Below, piece by piece: positions 26,334-34,555 of a DNA stretch of 64,000 nt (positions within the stretch are counted from its first letter, which is position 1; each line of letters opens with the position of its first letter). A program made the position numbers and the translations under genes. The DNA is from Solirubrobacteraceae bacterium (lineage in GTDB: Bacteria > Actinomycetota > Thermoleophilia > Solirubrobacterales > Solirubrobacteraceae), in NCBI GenBank assembly GCA_017882455.1, contig JADGPL010000003.1, forward strand, positions 1 through 64,000, in the 5' to 3' direction. The notes beneath the pieces were generated by a model. It ran no database searches. It was not told the origin of the DNA and saw nothing but the letters and a program-made list of their open reading frames with translations.

Positions 26334-27815
26334 TCAGCCCTTCCCCCCCCTCTTCGCGCTCGCCGTCGCGGCCGTCCCGAACGGGCTCCCGAAGATGCCG
26401 CCGCCGGAGCCCTTGGCGTGCCCGCGCAGGCTCGAGGTGATCGGCAGGCCGGCCGGCGTCAGCAGGCCCTGGCTGATGCATTCCTGCTTGGTCGGCGGGC
26501 GCAGCAGGTTGACGAGGAGGTGCACGTTCGGGTTGACTTCCGAGACGCCTTTGAGCACTTTCAGGAGTTCGCAGTTGAAGTAGACGAGAGTGCGGCCGAG
26601 CGTACCCTGCGCGTCGGCGCTGCTGACGGCGCTGTTGAGGTCGTGGTTGCCCCAGTCGAGGAAGAACAGGAAGCCGCCCTTGCTCGCGCCGGGATTGTAG
26701 GCGAGCTCGTTGAAGAATTCGTTGAGCACCTGGAAGCTCACGGACAGCTTCGGCAGCGATTCGGCGAACGGCTTGGTCGACGGTCCCAGTTCGTTTACCA
26801 CCGGCAGGATCTGGCGCGCGAACGGACGGATTTCGTTCCTGAAGATCGGCGTGGTCTTCAGCGCCAGGCGACGGGTCGCTTCGTTGCCGGGGCCGAGCGC
26901 TTTGGCGAAGGGGTCGAGCTTGCGTAGGGTCGGGCCGACGACATCGGTGGCCTTGGCGAGCTTGCCGAGCCCGACGCCGGTCTTGTGCAGCGCGCTCGGC
27001 AGCAGGCGCAGGGTGCTCTGCAGGTTGGCTTCCTCGTTGGCGAAGGTCTGGAACACCGCGTTGGAGGCATCGACGAGCTGGGATATCTGCGTGTCCTTGG
27101 TGCCGAGGGCTTGCATCAGCAGGCTGAAGTTGTGGATCGCGCGTGCGGTGTTGGCGTGGCGCAGTTTCAGTTCTCTGGAGATCTCCTGCGCGTAGCGCGC
27201 CGTCGGGTCGAAGCGCTTGAGGACGGCCGCGAGCGCCGCGCCGTTGTGGTTGAGCCCTTCGCCGGCGCCCGCGAGCAGCTCCTGCAGGTAGGCGCGCGTG
27301 TCGGCGTCCAGCCCGGCGAGGAATTCGTCGAAGTCGACGTTGGGGGCGGTCTGTGAGAGCGGGATCACTTCGCCGCTCTTCAACCTCCCCGCCGAGCGCG
27401 TGCCGGGGTTGACCTCGACGGTGATGTCCTGCAGCTGCGTCTTGGGGCGCAGCAGCAGCGTCGCGTCGCGATAGATCCGCGCGTATTTCGGCGTCACTTT
27501 CATCGTGACCGTGGCGATGCCTTCGTGCAGGTCGACGCTGTCGATTTCACCGATCTTGGCGCCAGCGATCGTCACCGCCTGGCCCTGGCCCGGGGTGACG
27601 GCCTGGGCTGTCTGGAACTCGGCCTTGAGCGTGTAGTAGTTGCGCCCCAGCACCGGCACCCAGCCCGGGAGCTTGAGGTTCTCGTGCGCGAGGATGTAGC
27701 CGCCGACCGCGGCCGCGACCACGATCATCGTGACGACCGCGAGGAAGGCCGTGCGGTAGCGCTCGATCTGGTCGCGGAGGCTCAGCCCGCCTTCGTGTCC
27801 CTCGGCCGGGGTCAT
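26334..27815 (-). CDS. MCE family protein (fifth of the operon)
   Basis: 493 residues from the ATG at 27815 (MTPAEGHEGGLSLRDQIERY). Anchor FLAVVTMIVVAAAVGGYILA, MCE core NYYTLKAEFQTAQAVTPGQG and VTIAGAKIGEIDSVDL, then the long helical barrel region with LNHNGAALAAVLKRFDP. It ends in a low-complexity Gly/Lys tail. The ATG follows the previous stop by one base (TGAGATG). It is probably one subunit of the hetero-hexameric Mce tube. Confidence 0.93.
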   Translation of the reverse strand: MTPAEGHEGGLSLRDQIERYRTAFLAVVTMIVVAAAVGGYILAHENLKLPGWVPVLGRNYYTLKAEFQTAQAVTPGQGQAVTIAGAKIGEIDSVDLHEGIATVTMKVTPKYARIYRDATLLLRPKTQLQDITVEVNPGTRSAGRLKSGEVIPLSQTAPNVDFDEFLAGLDADTRAYLQELLAGAGEGLNHNGAALAAVLKRFDPTARYAQEISRELKLRHANTARAIHNFSLLMQALGTKDTQISQLVDASNAVFQTFANEEANLQSTLRLLPSALHKTGVGLGKLAKATDVVGPTLRKLDPFAKALGPGNEATRRLALKTTPIFRNEIRPFARQILPVVNELGPSTKPFAESLPKLSVSFQVLNEFFNELAYNPGASKGGFLFFLDWGNHDLNSAVSSADAQGTLGRTLVYFNCELLKVLKGVSEVNPNVHLLVNLLRPPTKQECISQGLLTPAGLPITSSLRGHAKGSGGGIFGSPFGTAATASAKRGGKG

Positions 27816-27816
27816 C

Positions 27817-29322
27817 TCATCCGTTCCCGTCCGCCGGCCCTTGTGAGAGCGGGCCGTTGAAGTTGGGCAAGGTCTGGGTGTAGCAGGGCACGAGCGGCTG
27901 GTATTCGGGCTCCTGCGCCGGATAGGCCGGACGCGTGCCGAGCGGCTGCAGCGGCGAGCGGGCGAGCAGCTGGAAGCTGTTGGAGTAGGTACTCGAGCCG
28001 AGTGACGCGGCTTTCTGTGACTTGAGCGTCTGGCCACTGGTTCCGACCACGAACCTCCCGGTCGTGCCGTTGCCGTCGAAGCCCTGCCCAAGGCCATTTA
28101 CCCCAACCAAGCTGTACCAGAACTCCTTGTAGTCTTCGACGCCTGAGGTCGAGGAGCCGTCCTGCAGCTTGGTGTTCCCGGCCGGGATGATCAGGTTCGT
28201 CAGGCATTTGTTGAACAGGTCGGTCTGGTGGAAGAAGGGCGTCGATTCACCCTGGAGGCCGGCGAGGCCGGGCAGCGCTTCGGCCAGGCCCTTGGCGACG
28301 CCGCCGAGCTCGCTCGGCGCGAGCGAGGCCTTGACCTGTTCGATCCACGGCAGCGCGGCCTTCACGGTCGCCGGGGTCGCCCGCACGCCGGGAAGGATGT
28401 CGTGCGCGAACGTGCGAGTCGGCGCGAAGGAGGCGTCGAGCGAGGCCAGGCCCCGGTCGATGCCGCGCAGCGAGCTCGGCAGCTCCGCCACGGTCGCCCG
28501 CAGGCTCGAGGACTGCGCGGCGAAGGAGGCGAAGAAGGTGTTGAAGTTGCCGATCAGTTCGCCGAGCTGCTGCTCGTGGACGTTCAGGGCCGAGGTCACC
28601 TTGCCCACGCTCGCCACCAGCTTGGAGAGGTCGTGTGGTTCGGTTCCCGTGATCGCCTGGTTGATGATCGCCGTTCCCTTGAGCGCCTCGGGGCTGCGGT
28701 GGTAGGTCCGGTTGAGCGCCTGGGCGGCGTTTAGGCCACGCACTTCCGGTTCCTGTTCGGCGTCCGCGGCGGCGTTCGGCTTGCCGTTGAGCGCCTTGCC
28801 GTATTCGATCAGGAAGGTCTGCAGGTTCGCGCGCGTGTCGGTGTTGAGCGCGTCGAGCACCTGGTCGAGCTGCACGGGGTCGGACGTCTGGGTGATCGGG
28901 ATCGTGTGGCCCGAGGCGACCGTCTTCGCCGATGGGCTTCCGGGCTGCAGTTCTATGAACCAGTTGCCTTCGAGGAAGATCCGCGGGCGGATCTTCAGCG
29001 TGGCGTCGGAATGGATCGGCAGGCCCCGCGATTCGATTTCCATGATCACGAGGCCCGACTTGCCGGCACGCTGGATCGAGCTGACCTTGCCCACGTTGAC
29101 GCCCGCGATGCGCACGGGGGACTTGGGTTTGATGTTGATCGCGGTGGCGAACTCGGCCTTGAGCTCGAAGCCGTGTTTGAACGGTATGTGCTTGGTGAAG
29201 CCGAAGTAGGTCACGAGCGCGACGAGCACGATCACGATCAGTCCCGTGCGCACCGGTTTCGAGCGCTGCAGCTCGACCACCGGGACTTCGTCGTGGCGGC
29301 GCCACCAGCGGCGACGGCTCAT
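27817..29322 (-). CDS. MCE family protein (fourth of the operon)
   Basis: 501 residues from the ATG at 29322 (MSRRRWWRRHDEVPVVELQR), which overlaps the preceding gene's stop (ATGA). A basic cytoplasmic head precedes the anchor TGLIVIVLVALVTYFGF. The MCE core is FELKAEFATAINIKPKSPVR and IAGVNVGKVSSIQRA. A helical segment follows, and a C-terminal domain with two cysteines (FNKCLTN, VPCYTQTL). The track-length ORF extends upstream only through arginine-rich antisense composition. Confidence 0.93.
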   Translation of the reverse strand: MSRRRWWRRHDEVPVVELQRSKPVRTGLIVIVLVALVTYFGFTKHIPFKHGFELKAEFATAINIKPKSPVRIAGVNVGKVSSIQRAGKSGLVIMEIESRGLPIHSDATLKIRPRIFLEGNWFIELQPGSPSAKTVASGHTIPITQTSDPVQLDQVLDALNTDTRANLQTFLIEYGKALNGKPNAAADAEQEPEVRGLNAAQALNRTYHRSPEALKGTAIINQAITGTEPHDLSKLVASVGKVTSALNVHEQQLGELIGNFNTFFASFAAQSSSLRATVAELPSSLRGIDRGLASLDASFAPTRTFAHDILPGVRATPATVKAALPWIEQVKASLAPSELGGVAKGLAEALPGLAGLQGESTPFFHQTDLFNKCLTNLIIPAGNTKLQDGSSTSGVEDYKEFWYSLVGVNGLGQGFDGNGTTGRFVVGTSGQTLKSQKAASLGSSTYSNSFQLLARSPLQPLGTRPAYPAQEPEYQPLVPCYTQTLPNFNGPLSQGPADGNG

Positions 29323-30881
29323 TTCTTCTTCCCCTTGGCCGGCTTCTTCGTCGCTTTGCTCGGCGTCGTGGCTTTTGTCAGGCCCAGCGCCTTCAGCGTC
29401 GCGGCGGGATAGGTTTCGCCGAACAGGTTTTCTTCGCGGTTCGTGATTTCGCGGTTCGCCGAGACGTCGGCCGCGGGAACGTTGCCGATCACGGCCTTGC
29501 CGGCCACGTAGGTCTCGTTGCCCGCTTCGCACACCTGTGGCTGGCCGGGGCCGGCGACGTTCGGATAGGGATTGGCGTGGAGATGGTTCTTGCCGGTGTC
29601 GGGGATCAGCTTGTCGGTGATCGCTTCGTGTTCGGGAGAGGGTCCGTTGGCGGGCGCCGAAGCCGGGTAGCCCTCGTTGTTCGGTCCGTTGGGGGCCAGC
29701 ACCACGCCGGCGCGCGCCAGCGTGCCCACGCCGACGTTCTCGGACTCGAGGCTCGCGAAGTTGCGGAAGGCGAGCGTCAGGTAGTTGCAGACCGACTGCT
29801 CGGGCGCGATCCCCGCGAGCAGCGGGTTGCCGACTTCGAGGGTCTGGGTGAAGTCTTCAAGGCCGAGTGAGACGACGGGGTTTTCGGCGAACGCCTGCAG
29901 CGCCTGCGAGGATTCGGCCAGGCGGCTGTTGAGCGCGGTGGCCGCCTTGAGGTTGACTGCGCCTTCGGCGAAGGCGTGCCCGAGCGGGAGCGCCACCGTG
30001 CGCAGGGCGGCTGCGCTCGGACGCAGCAGGTGCATGAACTCGGTGGCCTTTTCGATGAAGGGCGCCTCGTAGGGGAGCGAATGGGCGGCCTGCCGCAGCG
30101 AGGCCGGGCCTCCCTCGGTGGCGGCTTCGAGCGACGGAGTGACGCTGGCGAACGCCTTGAAGAAGGTGTCGGTGTCGCGCCATCCCGCCGCGTTGAGCTC
30201 GGTCACGTCGGCGGTCTGCGATGCGGCGCGGTCGAGCGCGATGAACAGCTCGCGCAGGCCGGTGGAGGGTTGCGCCAGGTTGTGGAGCACGGGCACCCCG
30301 TGCGTGACGAGCGGCCTGAGTTCGGCGATCGTGTTGTTGAGGCCGAGCCCGCGCCCGGCGAGGCCGTCGCCGAAGTTGTTCGTGTTCTGCTTGATCGCCG
30401 TGCGCGTCTTCTTGTCGAACATGTTGAAGAGTTCGTCGATGTTCACCGGTTCGGTCGTCTGGCTGACGGGAATCGTCTGCCCCGCCTTGATCGTCCGGCT
30501 CGAGCTGCCCTTTTCGAGTTCCAGGTACTTCAGACCGATGGCCGAGACCGACTGCACGATCGCTTTCGTGTCAGCCGGCAGTCGTTCGAATCTTTTTTCC
30601 AGCTTGAGGTTGGCGATCGCGCTGACCCTGCCGGTGTGGGGGTCCTGGTGAATCGAGAGGGAGCTGACTGCCCCCACCCGCGTGCCGGCGATGCGCACCT
30701 GGTTGGAGGGCTGCAGCCCGGCGCCCTCGGGCAGTTCGACCTTGATGTTGTAGGTCGGCACGAACGGCAGCCCGTTGTTGGCGTTGTAGGAGAGGAACAC
30801 CGCCACGAGCACGATCAACGTCGTGACGGCGCCGATCAGCAGTGGGCTCGCGGCGAGGGAGTTGCGGCGGCGGCGGTCCAT
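29319..30881 (-). CDS. MCE family protein (third of the operon)
   Basis: 520 residues from the ATG at 30881, which shares bases with the preceding TGA. Anchor LLIGAVTTLIVLVAVFLSYN, MCE core YNIKVELPEGAGLQPSNQVR and IAGTRVGAVSSLSI, then a long helical domain and a Lys-rich tail (KATTPSKATKKPAKGKKK). A conserved motif GQTIPVSQTTEPVNIDELF links the core to the helices, as in the other five Mce proteins here. Confidence 0.93.
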   Translation of the reverse strand: MDRRRRNSLAASPLLIGAVTTLIVLVAVFLSYNANNGLPFVPTYNIKVELPEGAGLQPSNQVRIAGTRVGAVSSLSIHQDPHTGRVSAIANLKLEKRFERLPADTKAIVQSVSAIGLKYLELEKGSSSRTIKAGQTIPVSQTTEPVNIDELFNMFDKKTRTAIKQNTNNFGDGLAGRGLGLNNTIAELRPLVTHGVPVLHNLAQPSTGLRELFIALDRAASQTADVTELNAAGWRDTDTFFKAFASVTPSLEAATEGGPASLRQAAHSLPYEAPFIEKATEFMHLLRPSAAALRTVALPLGHAFAEGAVNLKAATALNSRLAESSQALQAFAENPVVSLGLEDFTQTLEVGNPLLAGIAPEQSVCNYLTLAFRNFASLESENVGVGTLARAGVVLAPNGPNNEGYPASAPANGPSPEHEAITDKLIPDTGKNHLHANPYPNVAGPGQPQVCEAGNETYVAGKAVIGNVPAADVSANREITNREENLFGETYPAATLKALGLTKATTPSKATKKPAKGKKK

Positions 30882-32290
30882 CAGGGCGTCTCCGAGGGGT
30901 CGCAGCTGAGCAGTTCGCCGTCGACGAACGGCGAGGACCCGTCGGCGGCGGGCTGCGTGGCGGCCCCCGGGCAGCGTCGCAGCTGGCCGGTCTTGAGCGA
31001 TTCGAGCGCCTGTGCGGCGGTCGCGGGGTGCAGGGTGTTGTTCGAGCCGAGCGCGAAGTCTGGGAAGACCGAGGTCAGACGGGCGTAGTGTCCGTTGGCG
31101 TCGTAGTAGGAGGACGCCTGCCCGAGCGTACGCAGCGTGCCCACGAGATCAGGCGCGTAGGGACCGAAGAAGGCGGTGATGGGGACCGATTCCCTGAGCG
31201 AGGTGACGCTGCTCGGGGAGCTGCTCGACAGGGTCCTGGCGAGAGCGGGGAGATCGCGGACGAGGTCGGTGAGGTCGTTGTTGGCTCCCGGTCGGTTGAA
31301 GGCGGCGTTGAAGTTGCGCACCGCGGGCGTCGCCGTGCTCAGCAGCGGACGGAGGTGTTCGAGCAGCGACGTCAAGGGCTTGGTCGTCGGCTTGGAGGTG
31401 TCGACGAGCTGTTTGAGCGCGGCGAACGTCGAGGGCAGTTCGGCGAACGTGCGGTTGCCCTGGCGCAGCGTGACCGGGAGCTGGCGCAGCCCCTGTGCGA
31501 GCTGTTCCCGGTGGGAGCCGATCGCGGCGAATGTCGTGTTGGCGTTTTCGATCAGGTCGGTCAGCTGTTCCCTGCGCGCCCCGATGGTCGTGACGGCCTT
31601 GGCCGTTTCGACGAGGAAGTTGGTGAACGTGGGCTGGTCGCGCGAGAGCTCGGAGAAGAAGTGATCGGTCGCGTTCAGCGCCGGCGCGAAGTATTCGCTC
31701 GATTCGCCGAGCTGCTTTCCGGCGCCGGCGTACTGTTCGGCCGTTCCCTGGATGAAGCCCTGCAGGCCCTTGCGCGTCTTCGGGTCGAGCGTGTTGAAGA
31801 GCTGGTCGAGGTCGGTGACTTCACGCGATGCGCTCAGCGGTAGCGTGCCGCCGGCCCCAAGCGCCGGATTGTTGTTGGGGCCGGGGGTGAGCGCTATGTA
31901 GCGGTTGGCCACGCTCGAGAGCGAGGGCACCCTGACTTCGGCGACCGTGCCCTCGTGCAGCGGGACCAGCGAGGAGTCGACGTGGATCGTGATCCGTGCT
32001 TCGAAGTCGTGGGTCAGGGCGATGTCGGTCACGCTCCCGACCGGCACGCCCCCCACCTGCACCTGGTCTCCCCGGACGAGCTGGTCGGCTTCCTTGAATT
32101 CCAGGTGGTAGGTGGCCCCGCCCCCCCCTCCGAACAGGAGCAGGGCGACGAGGAGCACCACCAGCGCCAGGGCGGCGACGGCGATGATCCGCGCCGGACC
32201 GCTCCGCGGCGAGCGAACGCGCGGCGTCGACCCGGGGGAGCCCGGCGGTGGTGGCGAGGCGGGAGGGCTCGGGGGCTCAGCCGTTGCCAC
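30881..32290 (-). CDS. MCE family protein (second of the operon)
   Basis: 469 residues from the GTG at 32290 (VATAEPPSPPASPPPPGSPG). The first 40 residues are a proline-rich cytoplasmic head before the anchor IIAVAALALVVLLVALLLFG. MCE core: YHLEFKEADQLVRGDQVQVG and GVPVGSVTDIALTHD. The GTG lies 14 bp inside the end of the transglycosylase gene. Longer upstream starts give residues that overlap that gene in another frame and lack any Mce similarity. Confidence 0.9.
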   Translation of the reverse strand: MATAEPPSPPASPPPPGSPGSTPRVRSPRSGPARIIAVAALALVVLLVALLLFGGGGGATYHLEFKEADQLVRGDQVQVGGVPVGSVTDIALTHDFEARITIHVDSSLVPLHEGTVAEVRVPSLSSVANRYIALTPGPNNNPALGAGGTLPLSASREVTDLDQLFNTLDPKTRKGLQGFIQGTAEQYAGAGKQLGESSEYFAPALNATDHFFSELSRDQPTFTNFLVETAKAVTTIGARREQLTDLIENANTTFAAIGSHREQLAQGLRQLPVTLRQGNRTFAELPSTFAALKQLVDTSKPTTKPLTSLLEHLRPLLSTATPAVRNFNAAFNRPGANNDLTDLVRDLPALARTLSSSSPSSVTSLRESVPITAFFGPYAPDLVGTLRTLGQASSYYDANGHYARLTSVFPDFALGSNNTLHPATAAQALESLKTGQLRRCPGAATQPAADGSSPFVDGELLSCDPSETP

Positions 32291-34547
32291 CGGCGCCCCT
32301 TTCGCTGGTGGAGCCGTCCGGGATGGCGGCCGTCGAGGGCCCGCGGCCGACAGTCGGATCGGGGATCTCGCCCAGGCGTGAGGTGAGCTTGATCCACTCG
32401 CTCGGCGACAGCGATGCGCCGAGACCGCCCGTGGCCTGCGTGGCGCCGGCGCCCGGCGCGCTGAAGAGCACGCGAATGGCGTCGCGGGCATCGGGGCTGG
32501 CGATCGCCACCGGTGCGCCCGGGTAGGACTGGAGGCTGACGATCCGGCGGGGCCTCGAGATGCCCTGCAGCATCAGCAGCTTGCGCACGGTCGTGTCGGC
32601 GATCGAGCCCTGGCCCTCGTGACCCGCGATCGAGATGCCGTTGACCGCGGTGATGTCGATGGAATAGGCGTCGGCGGCCGCGGGCGCGTTGGCGAGCGTC
32701 GCCGCCTGCGCGCTGCCCTGGCAGCTCAGGCCCGAGACGGTCGGGCGCAGGCCCGACACGGCCAGGTACTCGAGCGCGGCCAGCACCCGCCTGTCCACCC
32801 GCCCGCTCTGAACGTCCTGGCGCCCGCACCGCCCGAGGCCTATGCCCCCGTCGTGCAGAACCTGGGGCTCGAGCTGCTGCTTGGACTCGAGCAGCACCTG
32901 CCCGGTGCTCGGCGAGGTCGCGAGGAACGGATTCTCGCCTTTGGCCCTGAAGATCGAGGTGTTCTCGAGGGCAACCCAGCCATCGAGCACCGGCTTGGGG
33001 TCGATCAGCGGCGCCCCGAGCCCGGCCGGGCGGATCTGGAAGAAGATGTGCGGCTGCCCGTCGGCGCCCGGGCCGCCGATGGTGGAGGCGGCGCCGACGT
33101 GGCCGAGCACGGTCCCCGCGATCACCTGTGCGCCGGCGCGCAGCGGGCGCAGGTAGACGTCGTTGGCGCCTTCGGTGAAGACCTTCGCCTTGGCCGCCTT
33201 CGCCGTCGAGGGCGCCGGCGGGGCGGTGAGCGGTGGCGGGGCCGGCTGGCTCGGCGCCGGTTCCAGGCCGGCGGCCGCGCCGAGCGCGAGACCCGAGACC
33301 GTGGCGCCTTCGGAGATGGGGGAACGGGGCTGGGCGCCCGCCGTCGCCGGCCCGCTGGGCACCGGTTCCGCGGTCTGGGAGATCCGCTTGCTCACCGCGG
33401 TGCGCACGTGCGGCTCGAGCACGGGATAGACCGAGGAGAGCTCGCCGAGCTGAGCGTAGGTGTAGCTGTTGCCGTAGGCGTCCCGCAGGGTCACGTAGCG
33501 CCCCAGCGCCGGTGAATCTCCGACCTTGACGATCTCCCCGTCCTGCACGGCGATCACGGGAGCGCCGGCCTCGGTGTCGATGGTCGTGCCGACGAGCGTC
33601 TTCGGCTGCCCTGTCCGACTCGCCGGAAGCGTCGGGAAGCCGTCGGTGAAGTGCGCGGCGGCGTGCACCGGGAAGTGGGCCTCGGTGAGCCCGGTGATGG
33701 CGCCGAGCAGTTCCGGCGGCGTGCCCCCGAGCAGCTGCGCCCGCAACATCACCGATTCGACATAGGCCTGCGAGTGGTTGTAGGAGAGGACGCCCGCCTT
33801 GATGTCGCTCGCCCCTCCCGCGGCCCGCAGGTAGCGCGCGGCCGCGAAGATCGCATCGGCGGGGTTGTAGGGGTCCTTGAAGCCATCTCCGTTGGCGTCC
33901 ACCCCGTACTGGGCCCACTCGGCCGGCAGGAACTGCATCCAGCCCTCGGCGCCCGCGCTCGAGACACTGAGGTCGCGCCCGTAGTCGGTCTCGACCTCGT
34001 TGATCGCCGCGAGCACCTGCCAGGGAATCCCGTAGGCGGTCCCGGCGGCCTGATAGATCGGCAGCAGGAACGGCGGGATGCGAAAGCTTTCGATGAAGAA
34101 GCCGGGCACGCCCGAGATCGAGGACTCGAGCGCCAGCGGCAGCGACGGGGTGAGCGCGGAGGGCGAGATCGCCTTCTGTTTCGCGCGCGGCCCCGCGGAG
34201 GACCCTTCGCCGGGGGCTGCGCTCTGGCTTCCCGCTTGCGACTTGGACTTGGCGGGGGCGCGGGCGCCTGGCGGAGGCGTCCCCGGGCTGCTGCCCTGGG
34301 ACAGCTGGGCCTGCACCTGCGGCGCGGAGGGTTCCGGCGTCGAGGTCGTGGGCTGCTGGCTCGGAGGGGTGGCCGCGGTCGAGCTGCCTTCGTCTGCGGG
34401 CGTGCTCGCGGAGCCTTCGACCGGCCCGGCGGGCGTGGCCGTGACGGCGGGTTCGCCCGCGAGGCTGAGGGCCGGGGCGCCGAGCATGAGCACGAGCACG
34501 GCGATGGCGATGGCGGGCGCGCGTAGAAGTTGGCCTGGGCGGATCAT
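32277..34547 (-). CDS. lytic transglycosylase with a degenerate M23 (LytM-like) domain
   Basis: 756 residues. Signal peptide at 1-30 (IAIAVLVLMLGAPALSLAG), a Ser/Pro/Thr-rich linker to about 120, then a soluble lytic transglycosylase domain. That domain has the catalytic Glu in INEVETDYGRD and GAEGWMQFLPAEWAQYG, followed by DPYNPADAIFAAARYLR. A LytM-like fold follows: GAPVIAVQDGEIVKVG, YVTLRDAYGNSYTYAQLGEL and GQPHIFFQIRPAG. The M23 zinc residues are altered (YAQL for YAHL, PHIFFQI for HLHFEI), so that part is probably non-catalytic. It lies inside the mce operon with overlapping ends, suggesting local wall remodelling for the Mce complex. Confidence 0.88.
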   Translation of the reverse strand: MIRPGQLLRAPAIAIAVLVLMLGAPALSLAGEPAVTATPAGPVEGSASTPADEGSSTAATPPSQQPTTSTPEPSAPQVQAQLSQGSSPGTPPPGARAPAKSKSQAGSQSAAPGEGSSAGPRAKQKAISPSALTPSLPLALESSISGVPGFFIESFRIPPFLLPIYQAAGTAYGIPWQVLAAINEVETDYGRDLSVSSAGAEGWMQFLPAEWAQYGVDANGDGFKDPYNPADAIFAAARYLRAAGGASDIKAGVLSYNHSQAYVESVMLRAQLLGGTPPELLGAITGLTEAHFPVHAAAHFTDGFPTLPASRTGQPKTLVGTTIDTEAGAPVIAVQDGEIVKVGDSPALGRYVTLRDAYGNSYTYAQLGELSSVYPVLEPHVRTAVSKRISQTAEPVPSGPATAGAQPRSPISEGATVSGLALGAAAGLEPAPSQPAPPPLTAPPAPSTAKAAKAKVFTEGANDVYLRPLRAGAQVIAGTVLGHVGAASTIGGPGADGQPHIFFQIRPAGLGAPLIDPKPVLDGWVALENTSIFRAKGENPFLATSPSTGQVLLESKQQLEPQVLHDGGIGLGRCGRQDVQSGRVDRRVLAALEYLAVSGLRPTVSGLSCQGSAQAATLANAPAAADAYSIDITAVNGISIAGHEGQGSIADTTVRKLLMLQGISRPRRIVSLQSYPGAPVAIASPDARDAIRVLFSAPGAGATQATGGLGASLSPSEWIKLTSRLGEIPDPTVGRGPSTAAIPDGSTSERGAGGNG

Positions 34548-34555
34548 CGAATCGC

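Noticed and set aside
24842-31843. Long plus-strand frames antisense to the mce genes (532, 370, 333 codons)
   Set aside because: They are shadows of GC-rich coding sequence: Arg/Gly/Val-rich, no ribosome sites, no domain, while the minus strand holds unmistakable Mce proteins.
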